Below, one piece after another: positions 45,442 through 54,761 of a DNA stretch of 64,000 nucleotides. The DNA is from Martinezella rhizogenes (GTDB lineage Bacteria > Pseudomonadota > Alphaproteobacteria > Rhizobiales > Rhizobiaceae): positions 186,001 to 250,000 of the forward strand of contig JAAMEZ010000021.1 in the NCBI GenBank assembly GCA_013322215.1. Direction: 5' to 3'. Below the pieces are notes generated by a model. That model was given only the letters and a program-made list of their open reading frames with translations. It searched no databases and had not been told where the DNA came from. Position 1 is the stretch's first letter. Each line of letters begins with the position of its first letter. The position numbers and the translations under genes were made by a program.

Positions 45442-46662
45442 ATGGACTCGAAATCACTCATCGGAACAATCGATGAGAAAAGCTGCCTCGACTTTCTGTC
45501 GATGATGGTTCGCCAGAAGAGCCATTCCCAGACCGAGGGTGAGCGCGAGCTTGCGCGCATCATGGCACGGCAGATGGAAGTGATCGGGCTTCAGTCCGAG
45601 CTGCAACCCTTTGACAATGGCGAGCGTTTCAACGCGATCGGACGCCTGAAGGGAACCGGCGGCGGCAAGAGCCTGCTCTTCAACGGCCATCTCGACACCA
45701 ATCCGGTCACTGAGGGCTGGACCGTCGATCCCTGGGGCGGTCTCGTCGACGACAAGTTCATCTATGGTATCGGCGTATCCAACATGAAGGCGGGGGATGC
45801 TGCCTATTTCTGCGCAATCAAGACCTTGCTCGACGCCGGCGTCAAGCTCAAGGGCGACGTGATCCTCACCTATGTCGTCGGTGAGCTTCAGGGCGGCGTG
45901 GGCACGCTCGCCGCCATCCGCAGCGGCGTCAAAGCCGACTATTTCATCAACAGCGAGCCGAGCGATCTTGCCGCCGTGACGATGCATGCCGCCGCGCTGA
46001 GCTTCGTGATCGAGCTGACCGGCGACACGCGGCACCTGTCCAAACGCGAACAATCGGTCGACGCCATCGCCGCGGCCTGCGATCTCATCCCGCGCATCAA
46101 TGCCATGACCTTCAGCGATGCCAGAGGCGAAGTGCACCGGTCGATCAATCGCGGTCATGTCGGCGTCATCCATGGCGCGCTCGGGCGTGAGCTGGAAGAA
46201 TGGCGCCCACCGCAGGTCGCCGATTTCGTCCGTATCCGGGGCTCGGCCCGCTATGCGCCCGGCCAGACGCAGGAAGGCGTACTTGCCGATCTCGCTGCGG
46301 AATTGACGGAGCTCGAAAAGCGCTTTCCCGGGCTGAAGGCAAAGCTGGTGCCCGAGATGATCGAGGGTCGTCCCCTGATGCCCCCTTTCGAAGTCTCGCC
46401 GACGTCGCGCATCGTAACCTCGATCAACGCCGCCTATGAGGCCGTCCGGGGCGAGACGCAGCCGACAGGCGCCATTACGCCCACGCGTTTTTACGGGACG
46501 GATGCCGGCCATCTCTATCATGAGCTCGGCATGGAGGGCATCGTCTGCGGGCCGGGCGGCCGGTACAACACGATGCCGGACGAACGTGTCGACATCGTCG
46601 ACTATCTCGACATGATCCGGGTCTACATGCTCACCATTCTCGACATTTGCGAGGTTGCCTGA
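45442..46662 (+). CDS. M20-family hydrolase with altered metal ligands
   Basis: A 406-residue M20-fold protein. The first ligand motif GHLDTN (near 83) is present, but the bridging Asp is Asn (SNMKAG, residue 114), the second-metal Glu after the catalytic Glu is Leu (GELQGG, 148-149), and the final His position reads NTMPDE (near 375). The same gene order places it beside an intact M20 enzyme. It may bind one metal or none, or have a non-peptidase role. The rest of the fold, including SEPSD, looks normal. Confidence 0.82.
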   Translation: MDSKSLIGTIDEKSCLDFLSMMVRQKSHSQTEGERELARIMARQMEVIGLQSELQPFDNGERFNAIGRLKGTGGGKSLLFNGHLDTNPVTEGWTVDPWGGLVDDKFIYGIGVSNMKAGDAAYFCAIKTLLDAGVKLKGDVILTYVVGELQGGVGTLAAIRSGVKADYFINSEPSDLAAVTMHAAALSFVIELTGDTRHLSKREQSVDAIAAACDLIPRINAMTFSDARGEVHRSINRGHVGVIHGALGRELEEWRPPQVADFVRIRGSARYAPGQTQEGVLADLAAELTELEKRFPGLKAKLVPEMIEGRPLMPPFEVSPTSRIVTSINAAYEAVRGETQPTGAITPTRFYGTDAGHLYHELGMEGIVCGPGGRYNTMPDERVDIVDYLDMIRVYMLTILDICEVA

Positions 46663-46668
46663 GGCTCC

Positions 46669-47802
46669 ATGTTTCCTCGTGACGAATATGATTGGCGGAT
46701 CGCCAAGGCACACGCCGCGATGGATGCCGCTGCCGTCGATCTGCTCCTGATCGACAGCGGCGAGCTTCTCGCATGGCTTACCGGCTATACAGTTTCGGAG
46801 ACCATGTATCGTGCCGCTTTTCTACCGCGACACGGCACACCATGGTTCGTCCTGCGAGAACTCGACGAAGCGCCATGCCGGGAAAAGACCTGGATTTCCG
46901 ACATTATCGGCTTTGCCGACACGGTCAGTCCGCATGAGGCCATCGCCGGCAGCATCCATGCTCAGGGTTTTGCCAATGCCCGTATCGGGACTGACTTCGC
47001 CTCCTACAGCTTCAGCGCCGATACGGCGGCCAGGCTTCGGGCGCATCTGCCCCAAGCGCAATTCGTCGCCCTTCCCGGCATCAGCGACAGTCTGCGTTGG
47101 GTCAAATCAGCCCGTGAGATTGCCGTTCTGACGCAAGCGGCCGGCATCGCTGACAAGGCCATGCTGGCAATAGCGCAGAGTACGAGGGCCGGCTCTTCGA
47201 CCCGTACGGCTGCGGCAACCGCGGCTGCCACCTTCCTGCTAGAAGGTGCCGACAGCGGAGAGACCGGTCCGATCGTCAAGGCGAGCGGCGACCACCAATT
47301 CCTGCATGGTTCTTTCAAGAGCGAATTGCTTGACGCAGGTGATATTCTGCATGTGGAGCTTATTCCGCGCGTGGGCGGTTATGGCGCCCGTCTCATGCGG
47401 CCGATCGTCATCGGTGAAGCAACCGCGAAACTTCGGGATATCGCCTCCCGCATCATCGCATTGCAGGATCAGCAGATCGAAGCCATGAAGCCGGGCGTTT
47501 CTGCTTGTGAGGTGGATGCCATTGTCCGTCAGGGCCTCATGTCGTCAGGATTGAGACAGCGTTACGACAACGTAACGGCCTATACGCTTGGTCTTTATAC
47601 CCGCACGCCGCGCACCAGCGATTTCTCTCGGGTTTTCCTGCCGGATGCGAATTGGCCACTGGAGGAAGGTATGGTTTTCCATGTCTATGCGACAGCCGCC
47701 AGGCTTGGATTCAGCGAAACGGTTGTCGTTACGCCGGAGGGCGGACGACGTCTGACGACGACGGGGCGCCACCTCCTCGGCTCGGAGAAATGGCCGACGT
47801 AG
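46669..47802 (+). CDS. M24 fold, creatinase/ectoine-hydrolase-like protein
   Basis: A 377-residue pita-bread fold protein. The five metal ligands of true M24 aminopeptidases are mostly replaced. Instead it keeps a His and two Glu in the places used by creatinase-type C-N hydrolases: His213 (QFLHGSF), Glu230 (HVELIP, 17 residues later, the same spacing I recall in DoeA) and Glu350 (FSETVV). It therefore probably cleaves a C-N bond in an amidino or cyclic amide compound without metal. It is six bases after the altered M20 gene. Confidence 0.75.
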   Translation: MFPRDEYDWRIAKAHAAMDAAAVDLLLIDSGELLAWLTGYTVSETMYRAAFLPRHGTPWFVLRELDEAPCREKTWISDIIGFADTVSPHEAIAGSIHAQGFANARIGTDFASYSFSADTAARLRAHLPQAQFVALPGISDSLRWVKSAREIAVLTQAAGIADKAMLAIAQSTRAGSSTRTAAATAAATFLLEGADSGETGPIVKASGDHQFLHGSFKSELLDAGDILHVELIPRVGGYGARLMRPIVIGEATAKLRDIASRIIALQDQQIEAMKPGVSACEVDAIVRQGLMSSGLRQRYDNVTAYTLGLYTRTPRTSDFSRVFLPDANWPLEEGMVFHVYATAARLGFSETVVVTPEGGRRLTTTGRHLLGSEKWPT

Positions 47803-47952
47803 CAGCTCGGGGCCAATCGTGCGGATTTCATCCCGCCAGCGGCAGTCGTATTTTTCGAAAATACAGACCTTGCAGATCGCGGTTTGCGTTTCATCTAATA
47901 GAAGTCTCGGCGTTGGCGATAGGCAGCGCCGGCGGAGCAAGGTTTAGGTGAA

Positions 47953-47975
47953 ATGAGCGGGTTTGATCCGCTCAT
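47953..47975 (+). terminator. Hairpin after the M24-like gene
   Basis: ATGAGCGG-GTTTGAT-CCGCTCAT has perfect 8-base arms and is followed by CCCTTTCT. It lies 150 bases past the M24 stop and 27 before the next gene, so it probably ends the ABC operon. Confidence 0.5.
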
Positions 47976-48002
47976 CCCTTTCTGAAGATCGGGTGAGGCC
48001 GC

Positions 48003-48533
48003 ATGATAAGGTCGAGTCGACACGCGCCGAAAGCCGGAACCAAGCGGTTTCAGAAATTCGCCTTCATCACTGCCTTCGCGATATTGACAGCGGTAACCGC
48101 TTTTCTGGACTGCCGCTTTGTTTGGCGTGCCGTTACGGCCGGGATGAATCGAGAGAAAACCGTCGGTGTCGTGATTGCGCTCGACCGCCACGTAGAAATA
48201 GCTACGCTCCGGAAAGCTTCTGTTATGAACCGGGGCTCTGACACCGTTACGACCTATGCGCCGATTGCCGTCTTTCAAGGGGACGATGGTATGTCCTATC
48301 GGGTAAAGGGAGGGGTCTACTCGAGCTACAATCCGGCCAGGATTGGCGATCAGATCCCCGTCTATTACCGCCATGATGATCCGCATGACGCGATCATCGC
48401 ATCCTTCCAGGAAATATGGTTGCCGGTGATCGTTGGAAGCGGCATGGCTGCCGCCTTTGCGCTTGCCTTGTTCGGAACGATCTGGCTGACGCGCGAAAAG
48501 CCTGCGCACGGTGAGGCTGTGTCGAGGCCCTAA
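48003..48533 (+). CDS. DUF3592 membrane protein
   Basis: A 176-residue inner-membrane protein. Two hydrophobic segments (AFITAFAILTAVTAF near 22 and LPVIVGSGMAAAFALALF near 140) flank a periplasmic beta-rich DUF3592 domain with AVFQGDDGMSYRVKGGVYSS and VYYRHDDPHDA. DUF3592 is uncharacterised. It seems unrelated to the catabolic genes around it and ends four bases inside the convergent GNAT gene. Confidence 0.75.
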   Translation: MIRSSRHAPKAGTKRFQKFAFITAFAILTAVTAFLDCRFVWRAVTAGMNREKTVGVVIALDRHVEIATLRKASVMNRGSDTVTTYAPIAVFQGDDGMSYRVKGGVYSSYNPARIGDQIPVYYRHDDPHDAIIASFQEIWLPVIVGSGMAAAFALALFGTIWLTREKPAHGEAVSRP

Positions 48534-49426
48534 CCGAGCGCCTGACTGGCAAGAGCATATTTAGCCATCATCCCGGCGACAGCCTTGTCTCTGTCGGAGG
48601 GATGCTTTCCAAGCGACATGGTCAGGACGGTATCGCAGACGATCATGCCACTCTGGGACACGTAAGATGCAAAGTCGCCGCTCTCCATATGGGTATCGAG
48701 GCGCAGAAACTGACCGGAATGGCTGCTTACATGCGGCGCGACCACGGCAATCGCGTCAGCATCATTGGACGCAACGACCGGGCCGACCACATGGCTGCGT
48801 CCGAAGGGCCGGCACAATGCGAAAGCCTGCAGATCCGCTCCACGGAACAGACCATAGCCGATCGATTGCTCGTTGAGACGCCTGACCAGTTCCGAGCGGT
48901 CGACGCCGAAGGCAATGGCATCAAGCCGAAGGATCGCAGCAAGATCGTCGGTGCCAAGTTGCCGTACCGTGCCCTCCGAAGTTAACGGCGCAAAATCCTT
49001 TGCGATCCGCGCCTCCCCCTGACATTGGTAGACCGTCTTTTCCGGCTTGAAATCCAGTGAGAGATATAGGCGGCGCGCCGCCTGGGTCGCACTGAGGCTG
49101 AGGCGGCGTCCCGCTACTTTGTCCAGGATCCGGCTCATCAGCCATTGGCCGGTGCCATTGGTCTGCAGCCGCGGAGAGGTAATCACCATACCGACGGTGG
49201 CAAACTCGTCTCCGTGCGGAAACCACATGGCAGATCCCATGACGCGACCGATCTCGTCGAGCGCGACGATGCCGCTACCCGTTTGCCGCAGAAATTCCCA
49301 GTCCTCGGCTCGATGCGGCCACCGGACTGAGATCGACAGCGCGTGCAACTGATCGAGTTCCACGTCTTTGATGTCGCCGATATGCATGGAGAAAGCATCG
49401 ACCCGCAAACTGTCTGATACCTTCAC
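48530..49426 (-). CDS. Two-domain GNAT acetyltransferase (copy 1)
   Basis: A 298-residue protein with an N-terminal GNAT domain (VGMVITSPRLQTNGTGQWLM, acetyl-CoA loop near 80-95) and a second, diverged GNAT-like C-terminal domain. It carries the motif WPHRAEDW near residue 35, shared exactly with the second copy at 59104. The start is GTG 49426 with GAGGTGG upstream. It probably acetylates an amine of the pathway compound. Confidence 0.78.
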   Translation of the reverse strand: MKVSDSLRVDAFSMHIGDIKDVELDQLHALSISVRWPHRAEDWEFLRQTGSGIVALDEIGRVMGSAMWFPHGDEFATVGMVITSPRLQTNGTGQWLMSRILDKVAGRRLSLSATQAARRLYLSLDFKPEKTVYQCQGEARIAKDFAPLTSEGTVRQLGTDDLAAILRLDAIAFGVDRSELVRRLNEQSIGYGLFRGADLQAFALCRPFGRSHVVGPVVASNDADAIAVVAPHVSSHSGQFLRLDTHMESGDFASYVSQSGMIVCDTVLTMSLGKHPSDRDKAVAGMMAKYALASQALG

Positions 49427-49643
49427 TGGGCCACCTCAAAACTTGCTATCCATAGTCATACGCCAAAACAGAGGCGCTCCCCGCCGATAAGGATAGGCGA
49501 CGCCCGTCGATACAATTAGCTCGAATTGCCTGTGCCCGCACAACAATCGACTGAAACACCTCGACATTCGGCATGCAATTATGAAAGCAGCCGCCATGCT
49601 ATGGGGGAAATATCCGCAATTTGCCGCAGCCGCTGAGGAGCAT

Positions 49644-50771
49644 ATGGACACGGTTGAAATCCTCGCCCGTCTTGTCGCCTTTCCGAGCGTCGTCGGCACG
49701 CCGAATGACGGCATAGTCGACTGGATCCGGACGTATCTGCAAGATCTCGGAATCCACGTCACCGTGCTTCCAGGGCCTGAAGGCGACAGGTCCAACATCT
49801 TTGCCACGATCGGGCCCAGGGATGTCGCAGGTTATATTCTGTCCGGACATATGGATGTCGTTCCCGCCGGAGAGCCGAGCTGGACCTCGGAGCCTTTCGC
49901 GCTCAGACGGGAGGCAGACCGGCTCTATGGGCGGGGAACTACGGATATGAAAGGGTTTCTTGCCGCCGCACTCGCTGCCGCGCCGGAGCTAGCCAGGACA
50001 AACCTCGCCCGCCCCATTCATCTGGCATTCTCCTATGACGAAGAAGCGGGATGCCGGGGCGTACCGCATCTTCTGGCGCAGATGAAGGCGCTTTGCGCAC
50101 ATCCGCAAGGTGCCATCATCGGCGAGCCGAGCCGTATGCAGGCCGTGCGCGCCCATAAGGGGAAAGCGGCAGCGCGCGTCACGATCGGCGGAAAGGCAGG
50201 CCATTCATCTCGTCCGGACCTCGCGCTCAACGCCATTCATGCCATGTCGAAAGTGCTCAGCTCGGCGGTCGATGAAGCTCATAAACTGACGCTCGGCCCC
50301 TTCGATCCCGCATTCGAGCCGCCCTATTCGACGCTTCAGGCAGGTATTATTTCCGGCGGACTGGCGCTGAATATCGTTCCCGATAGTTGCCGTCTCGACC
50401 TTGAGGCGCGGGGCATTGCCAATGTCGATCCCGAGAAGCTGCTTGCTCCGATCAGGCACAGCGCAGAGATACTTAGGGAACAGGGCTTCTCCGTGGACTG
50501 GATCCCGCTCAGCGCCTATCCCGCGCTATCGCTTGCCGAGAACGCGCCGCTCGCAACCCTGCTGGAGGAGATCACCGGCAAGCCGTCGCTTGCCGCGGTC
50601 AGTTACGGGACCGAGGCTGGCCTATATCAGGCGGCTGGCATCGATGCGATCATCTGCGGGCCTGGTGATATCGAGCGCGCTCACAAGCCGGACGAGTACA
50701 TTCTGGAAGCCGAGCTTGCGGAATGCCGCCAGATGATATCAGCGCTGGCTACGCGATGCGCGCGATCCTGA
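49644..50771 (+). CDS. ArgE-type M20 deacetylase
   Basis: A 375-residue M20 enzyme with the full metal set: SGHMDVVP near 69, RGTTDMKGF near 99, DEEAGCRG near 133 and HKPDEY near 350. It most resembles acetylornithine deacetylase and should release acetate from an N-acetyl amino compound. I start at ATG 49644 with GAGGAG close upstream; the frame opens at 49581. It begins a second operon that continues with a dehydrogenase 13 bases on. Confidence 0.85.
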   Translation: MDTVEILARLVAFPSVVGTPNDGIVDWIRTYLQDLGIHVTVLPGPEGDRSNIFATIGPRDVAGYILSGHMDVVPAGEPSWTSEPFALRREADRLYGRGTTDMKGFLAAALAAAPELARTNLARPIHLAFSYDEEAGCRGVPHLLAQMKALCAHPQGAIIGEPSRMQAVRAHKGKAAARVTIGGKAGHSSRPDLALNAIHAMSKVLSSAVDEAHKLTLGPFDPAFEPPYSTLQAGIISGGLALNIVPDSCRLDLEARGIANVDPEKLLAPIRHSAEILREQGFSVDWIPLSAYPALSLAENAPLATLLEEITGKPSLAAVSYGTEAGLYQAAGIDAIICGPGDIERAHKPDEYILEAELAECRQMISALATRCARS

Positions 50772-50784
50772 TGGAGCAATTGCC

Positions 50785-51708
50785 GTGACGTTTCTCTTCA
50801 ATTCGGATGCCAGGCGCGGTGCGATCTTTGCCCGGGCCTTCGCCGAGGAACTCCCTGATCTGGAATTTTCCATGGATGCGGCAAGCGTCAATCCGGACGA
50901 GGTTCGCTTCCTGATCACCTGGACAGTGCCAGACGACCTCGTCCGCTATCGCAATCTGGAAATCCTGTTTTCGATCGGCGCCGGCGTCGACCAGTTCAAG
51001 ACGGACCTCGTGCCCAAGCATGTGAAGATCGTCCGTATGGTCGAGGATGGCATCGTCAGGATGATGCAGGAATATGTGACACTTGCCGTGCTGGCCCTGC
51101 ATCGCGACCTTCTCTCCTATCTTGCCCAGCAGCGCACCGGGGAATGGCGCGCCCTGCCTCCGCGTCAGGCGCATGAAAGGCGGATCGGAGTTCTGGGATT
51201 GGGGGTTCTCGGAACGGCCGTGCTTGAACGGCTGAAGCCTTTCGGCTTCCCGCTTGCCGGCTGGAGTAGATCACCCCGGTCAATCGAAGGTGTCGAATGC
51301 CATCATGGTGATGCCGGCCTTCGAACCATGGTGGCGGCGACGGACATTCTCATTTGCCTGCTGCCTTTGACTCAGGAGACCACGGGGTTCTTGAACGACA
51401 CTCTTCTTGGCACTCTTCCGGCCGGGGCGATGCTGGTGCATGCCGGTCGCGGCCCACAGCTCGATGCGCACGCGCTGATCGAGGCGCTAGAGACCGGCCA
51501 TCTTGCAGCGGCGGTGATCGACGTGACCGACCCTGAGCCCCTGCCCACAGATCATCCTTTGTGGCGGCACCCGAGAATCATGCTCACCCCGCATATCGCC
51601 AGCGTGACGCAGCCTGATACCGCCGCACGCGCGGTGATCGACAACATCCGTCGTTATCGCGCGGGCCTGGACCCCATCGGGCTCGTCGACCGGCAACGCG
51701 GCTATTGA
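50785..51708 (+). CDS. D-2-hydroxyacid dehydrogenase (GhrA-like)
   Basis: A 307-residue NAD(P)H enzyme that reduces a 2-oxo acid such as glyoxylate or hydroxypyruvate. The Rossmann GLGVLGTAV near 136 is followed by SRSPRSIEG, and the catalytic region has HAGRGPQLD near 230 and the late His in TPHIASVTQ near 270. GTG 50785 is used, with GGAG upstream. Confidence 0.85.
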   Translation: MTFLFNSDARRGAIFARAFAEELPDLEFSMDAASVNPDEVRFLITWTVPDDLVRYRNLEILFSIGAGVDQFKTDLVPKHVKIVRMVEDGIVRMMQEYVTLAVLALHRDLLSYLAQQRTGEWRALPPRQAHERRIGVLGLGVLGTAVLERLKPFGFPLAGWSRSPRSIEGVECHHGDAGLRTMVAATDILICLLPLTQETTGFLNDTLLGTLPAGAMLVHAGRGPQLDAHALIEALETGHLAAAVIDVTDPEPLPTDHPLWRHPRIMLTPHIASVTQPDTAARAVIDNIRRYRAGLDPIGLVDRQRGY

Positions 51709-51732
51709 ACCCATAGCAATGAAAGGCTCGAC

Positions 51733-52086
51733 ATGACCCTGCTCAAAACCGTTATAACCAATCCTGAGACGGCGCCGCGTGAATCCAAGGCCCTGCCGGA
51801 AAGGCTGATTGCCGGCGACCCGTCATTCAAGACCTGGGCACAGGATGAGGCGAAGGATGGCGCAGTACGCACCGGTGTCTGGGAGGCAACGCCTGGTGAG
51901 ACCCGGTCGATCAAGGGCGAGACCTTCGAATTCTGCCATATCCTGTCGGGTGTCGTCGAGATCACCCCTGATGGCGGCGATCCGGCGGTCTACAGGGCCG
52001 GCGACAGTTTTGTGATGAAGCCCGGCTTCACGGGCAGATGGAAGACGATCGAGACCGTTCGCAAGATCTACGTGACGGTGGGATAG
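51733..52086 (+). CDS. Single-domain cupin (DUF861 type)
   Basis: A 117-residue beta-barrel protein with the DUF861/cupin_3 pattern: VRTGVWEATPGETRSI, then FEFCHILSGVVEITPDGG and FVMKPGFTGRWKT. Such proteins accompany amino-acid or polyamine catabolic genes but rarely have a known activity. The metal-binding histidines of canonical cupins are mostly absent. It is 24 bases after the dehydrogenase. Confidence 0.75.
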   Translation: MTLLKTVITNPETAPRESKALPERLIAGDPSFKTWAQDEAKDGAVRTGVWEATPGETRSIKGETFEFCHILSGVVEITPDGGDPAVYRAGDSFVMKPGFTGRWKTIETVRKIYVTVG

Positions 52087-52192
52087 AAGCCGCTGGCTGC
52101 CGCAACAGAAATCACTGTTCGCCCTCGCTAAAACGCAAGATTCGTCGGCATGCTTGCCGGCATACGAAGCAAGCTACTCGTAAGCCGGCGCT

Positions 52193-52209
52193 AGGCTTTG
52201 GCAAAGCCT
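52193..52209 (+). promoter_or_regulatory. Hairpin before the first aldehyde dehydrogenase
   Basis: AGGCTTT-GGC-AAAGCCT is a perfect 7-bp stem 16 bases before the start codon at 52226 and close to its ribosome site. It could block translation or protect mRNA. Confidence 0.4.
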
Positions 52210-52225
52210 TAAGAAAGAGCCTCCC

Positions 52226-53689
52226 ATGAGCTTGAGTTTCGATCCTGACACATTGCCATTGCCGATCGGCCACTTCATCGGCGGGGAACTCATTGAAGCT
52301 CCCGGCGCGATAGAGATGCACAGGCCCTCCGATGGCAAGCCCTACGCAGGCTGCCCGATTGCAGGTCCCGAAATGGTGGACCGGGCCGTCGAATCGGCCA
52401 AGGCGGCATTGAAAGCAAGCAACTGGAGTGGCCTGCGCCCACGCGAACGTGTTCGCGTACTGCATGCCTGGGCCGACCTGATCGAAGCCGAAGCCGAAAA
52501 CCTGGCCCGCGTCGAGGCTCTGTCGTCCACACGCCTCATCGCGCAACTGGTGGCCGGCGACATCGCCGTCACCGCCGAACAGATCCGCTTCTTTGCCGAA
52601 TTCGCCGACAAGGAAGGCAGCGATGTCGTGCCGACCGATGACAAGACCTTCGGCATGATCCTCAGCGAACCCTATGGCGTCGTCGGCGCGATCACGCCCT
52701 GGAACTTTCCGGTCTCCATGGCCGGCTGGAAGCTCGGCCCGGCGCTCGCTGCCGGCAATGCGGTCGTCCTCAAGCCCTCCGAAATGACGCCATTTTCGAC
52801 GGTTTACCTGGCCGAGCTTGCCGTGAGGGCCGGATTGCCCGCCGGCCTTTTCAACGTCGTCCTCGGCGACGGACTCTCAACCGGTACTGCGCTCACCGGC
52901 CATCCCGACATCGCCAAGGTCAGCTTCACCGGCTCGACGCGCGCCGGCTCGGCGATCATGGAGAATATCGCCCGCACCGGCATCAAGCCCGTGACGCTCG
53001 AGCTTGGCGGCAAGAGCCCGCAGATCGTCTTCAAGGATGCCGATCTTTCGAAAGCGGCCGATGCGATCGTCGGCAGTGTTCTCTTCAATGCCGGCCAGGC
53101 TTGCGTCGCCGCGACACGCGTGATCGTGGAGGCAAGCGTGGCCGGAGAGTTTACGCAAGCGCTCATCGCGCGAATGGCCGACGTCGGGCCTGGCCCCACC
53201 TGGGATGCGGCGACCCGCTATTCACCGATCATCTCCGAGCGGCAGCGCGACCGGATTGATGCGATCGTCGCGGCTGCAATCAACGAAGGCAGCCGCTGTA
53301 TCGCCGGCGGCAAGCCCATGGATAGGTCAGGCTATTTCTACGAGCCGACGCTTTTGACCGATCTCGATCCGTCGTCTCCAGCCATTCTCGAGGAGATCTT
53401 CGGGCCGGTCCTGACGCTGCAGACCTTTGAGGACGAGGAGGAGGCGATGGCTCTTGCCGATCATCCGACCTACGGGCTTGCTGCGGGCCTGTTTACATCG
53501 GACCTGTCGCGCACCATCCGCCTCAGCCGTCAGATCCAGGCAGGCACGATCTGGGTCAATCGCTACAGCCGCTCACGCGATCATATTTTGCCGACCGGCG
53601 GCTACAAGCGCTCCGGCATCGGCAAGGATTTGGGGCGCGAAGCCTATCTCGCCAACCGAAAGACCAAGAGCGTGCTCATCAACCTCTAA
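52226..53689 (+). CDS. NAD(P)-dependent aldehyde dehydrogenase (1)
   Basis: A 487-residue ALDH. The catalytic Cys is near 293 in NAGQACVAATR, the general base Glu is near 259 in LELGGKSP, and the cofactor loop FTGSTRAGSAIM is near 233. The TPWNFPVSMAGWKLGPAL segment is also present. It oxidises an aldehyde, possibly gamma-aminobutyraldehyde-like, to the acid. Confidence 0.88.
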   Translation: MSLSFDPDTLPLPIGHFIGGELIEAPGAIEMHRPSDGKPYAGCPIAGPEMVDRAVESAKAALKASNWSGLRPRERVRVLHAWADLIEAEAENLARVEALSSTRLIAQLVAGDIAVTAEQIRFFAEFADKEGSDVVPTDDKTFGMILSEPYGVVGAITPWNFPVSMAGWKLGPALAAGNAVVLKPSEMTPFSTVYLAELAVRAGLPAGLFNVVLGDGLSTGTALTGHPDIAKVSFTGSTRAGSAIMENIARTGIKPVTLELGGKSPQIVFKDADLSKAADAIVGSVLFNAGQACVAATRVIVEASVAGEFTQALIARMADVGPGPTWDAATRYSPIISERQRDRIDAIVAAAINEGSRCIAGGKPMDRSGYFYEPTLLTDLDPSSPAILEEIFGPVLTLQTFEDEEEAMALADHPTYGLAAGLFTSDLSRTIRLSRQIQAGTIWVNRYSRSRDHILPTGGYKRSGIGKDLGREAYLANRKTKSVLINL

Positions 53690-53702
53690 GGGACCTACAG
53701 CC

Positions 53703-54746
53703 ATGAAGACCTATTCCATTGCCCTGATCCCCGGCGACGGCATCGGCCGGGACGTGACGGACGCCGCATGGTCGGTGCTGCAAGTCGCGGCTAAAACTTG
53801 CGGTTTCGCGTTGAACGGCACTGAATTTCCCTGGTCATGCGCATTCTACAAGCAAACCGGGCGGATGATGCCCGAGGACGGCATCGAGACGCTGAGACCC
53901 TTCGATGCCATTCTGCTCGGCGCCGTCGGCTGGCCGGCGGAAGTGCCGGATTCTGTCTCGTTGCACGGCCTGCTGCTGCCGATCCGCAAGGCCTTCGTGC
54001 AATATGCCAATATCCGGCCGCACCGGCTGCTGCCGGGCGTGCAGGGACCGTTGCGGGCGGAGGCCTTCGACATTCTCTGCATTCGCGAAAACACCGAGGG
54101 CGAATATTCGGGTGCCGGCGGCCGCGTCCATCAGGGTACGAGCGATGAAGTCGGGGTGGAAACGTCGATCTTTACCCGAACGGGTGTCGAGCGAATCCTG
54201 CGTTTCGGCTTCGAACAGGCGCGCAGCCGGCGTGGCAAGCTTGCCTCCGTCACCAAGTCCAACGCCCAGAAATATTCGATGGTCTTCTGGGATGAAATCA
54301 CGGCCAAGCTTGCGGCCGACTATCCCGATGTCGAGGTTTCGAGCTATCACATAGACGCCATGGCGGCGCGCATGGTGATGGCGCCGGAGAGCCTTGACGT
54401 CGTCGTCGCCTCTAACCTGTTCGGCGATATCCTGACCGATCTTGGCGCGGCCATTCAGGGCGGCCTTGGATTTGCGGCTTCGGCCAATATCAATCCACGG
54501 CGCGACGCACCTTCCATGTTCGAACCGGTCCACGGTTCGGCTCCGGACATTGCCGGGCTCGGCATCGCCAATCCGATTGCCGCCATCTGGTCGGGCGCGA
54601 TGATGCTCGATCATCTGGGCGAGAAGAATGCGGCTGCCCGCATCATCGCTGCCATGGAGGCGACAACAGCGCGCGGCATCGGCACTATTCCGGGCAAGGA
54701 TCGAACGGAAACCATTACCGCCGGCATCATCGCCGCGCTCTCCTGA
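53703..54746 (+). CDS. Tartrate/isopropylmalate-type dehydrogenase
   Basis: A 347-residue beta-decarboxylating dehydrogenase. The start LIPGDGIGRDVT, the central RENTEGEYSGAGGR, the SNLFGDILTDLGAA metal-site segment and the C-terminal FEPVHGSAPDIAGLGIANP identify the family. It most resembles tartrate dehydrogenase/decarboxylase or 3-isopropylmalate dehydrogenase. I start at ATG 53703; the longer frame is a shadow of the ALDH gene. Confidence 0.85.
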   Translation: MKTYSIALIPGDGIGRDVTDAAWSVLQVAAKTCGFALNGTEFPWSCAFYKQTGRMMPEDGIETLRPFDAILLGAVGWPAEVPDSVSLHGLLLPIRKAFVQYANIRPHRLLPGVQGPLRAEAFDILCIRENTEGEYSGAGGRVHQGTSDEVGVETSIFTRTGVERILRFGFEQARSRRGKLASVTKSNAQKYSMVFWDEITAKLAADYPDVEVSSYHIDAMAARMVMAPESLDVVVASNLFGDILTDLGAAIQGGLGFAASANINPRRDAPSMFEPVHGSAPDIAGLGIANPIAAIWSGAMMLDHLGEKNAAARIIAAMEATTARGIGTIPGKDRTETITAGIIAALS

Positions 54747-54761
54747 TTGCAGAGGGACCTC

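Noticed and set aside
43969..46713. Long minus-strand frames (43969-45282 and 45454-46713)
   Set aside because: They lie opposite intact ABC ATPase and M20 genes and show no domain; GC-rich shadow frames.
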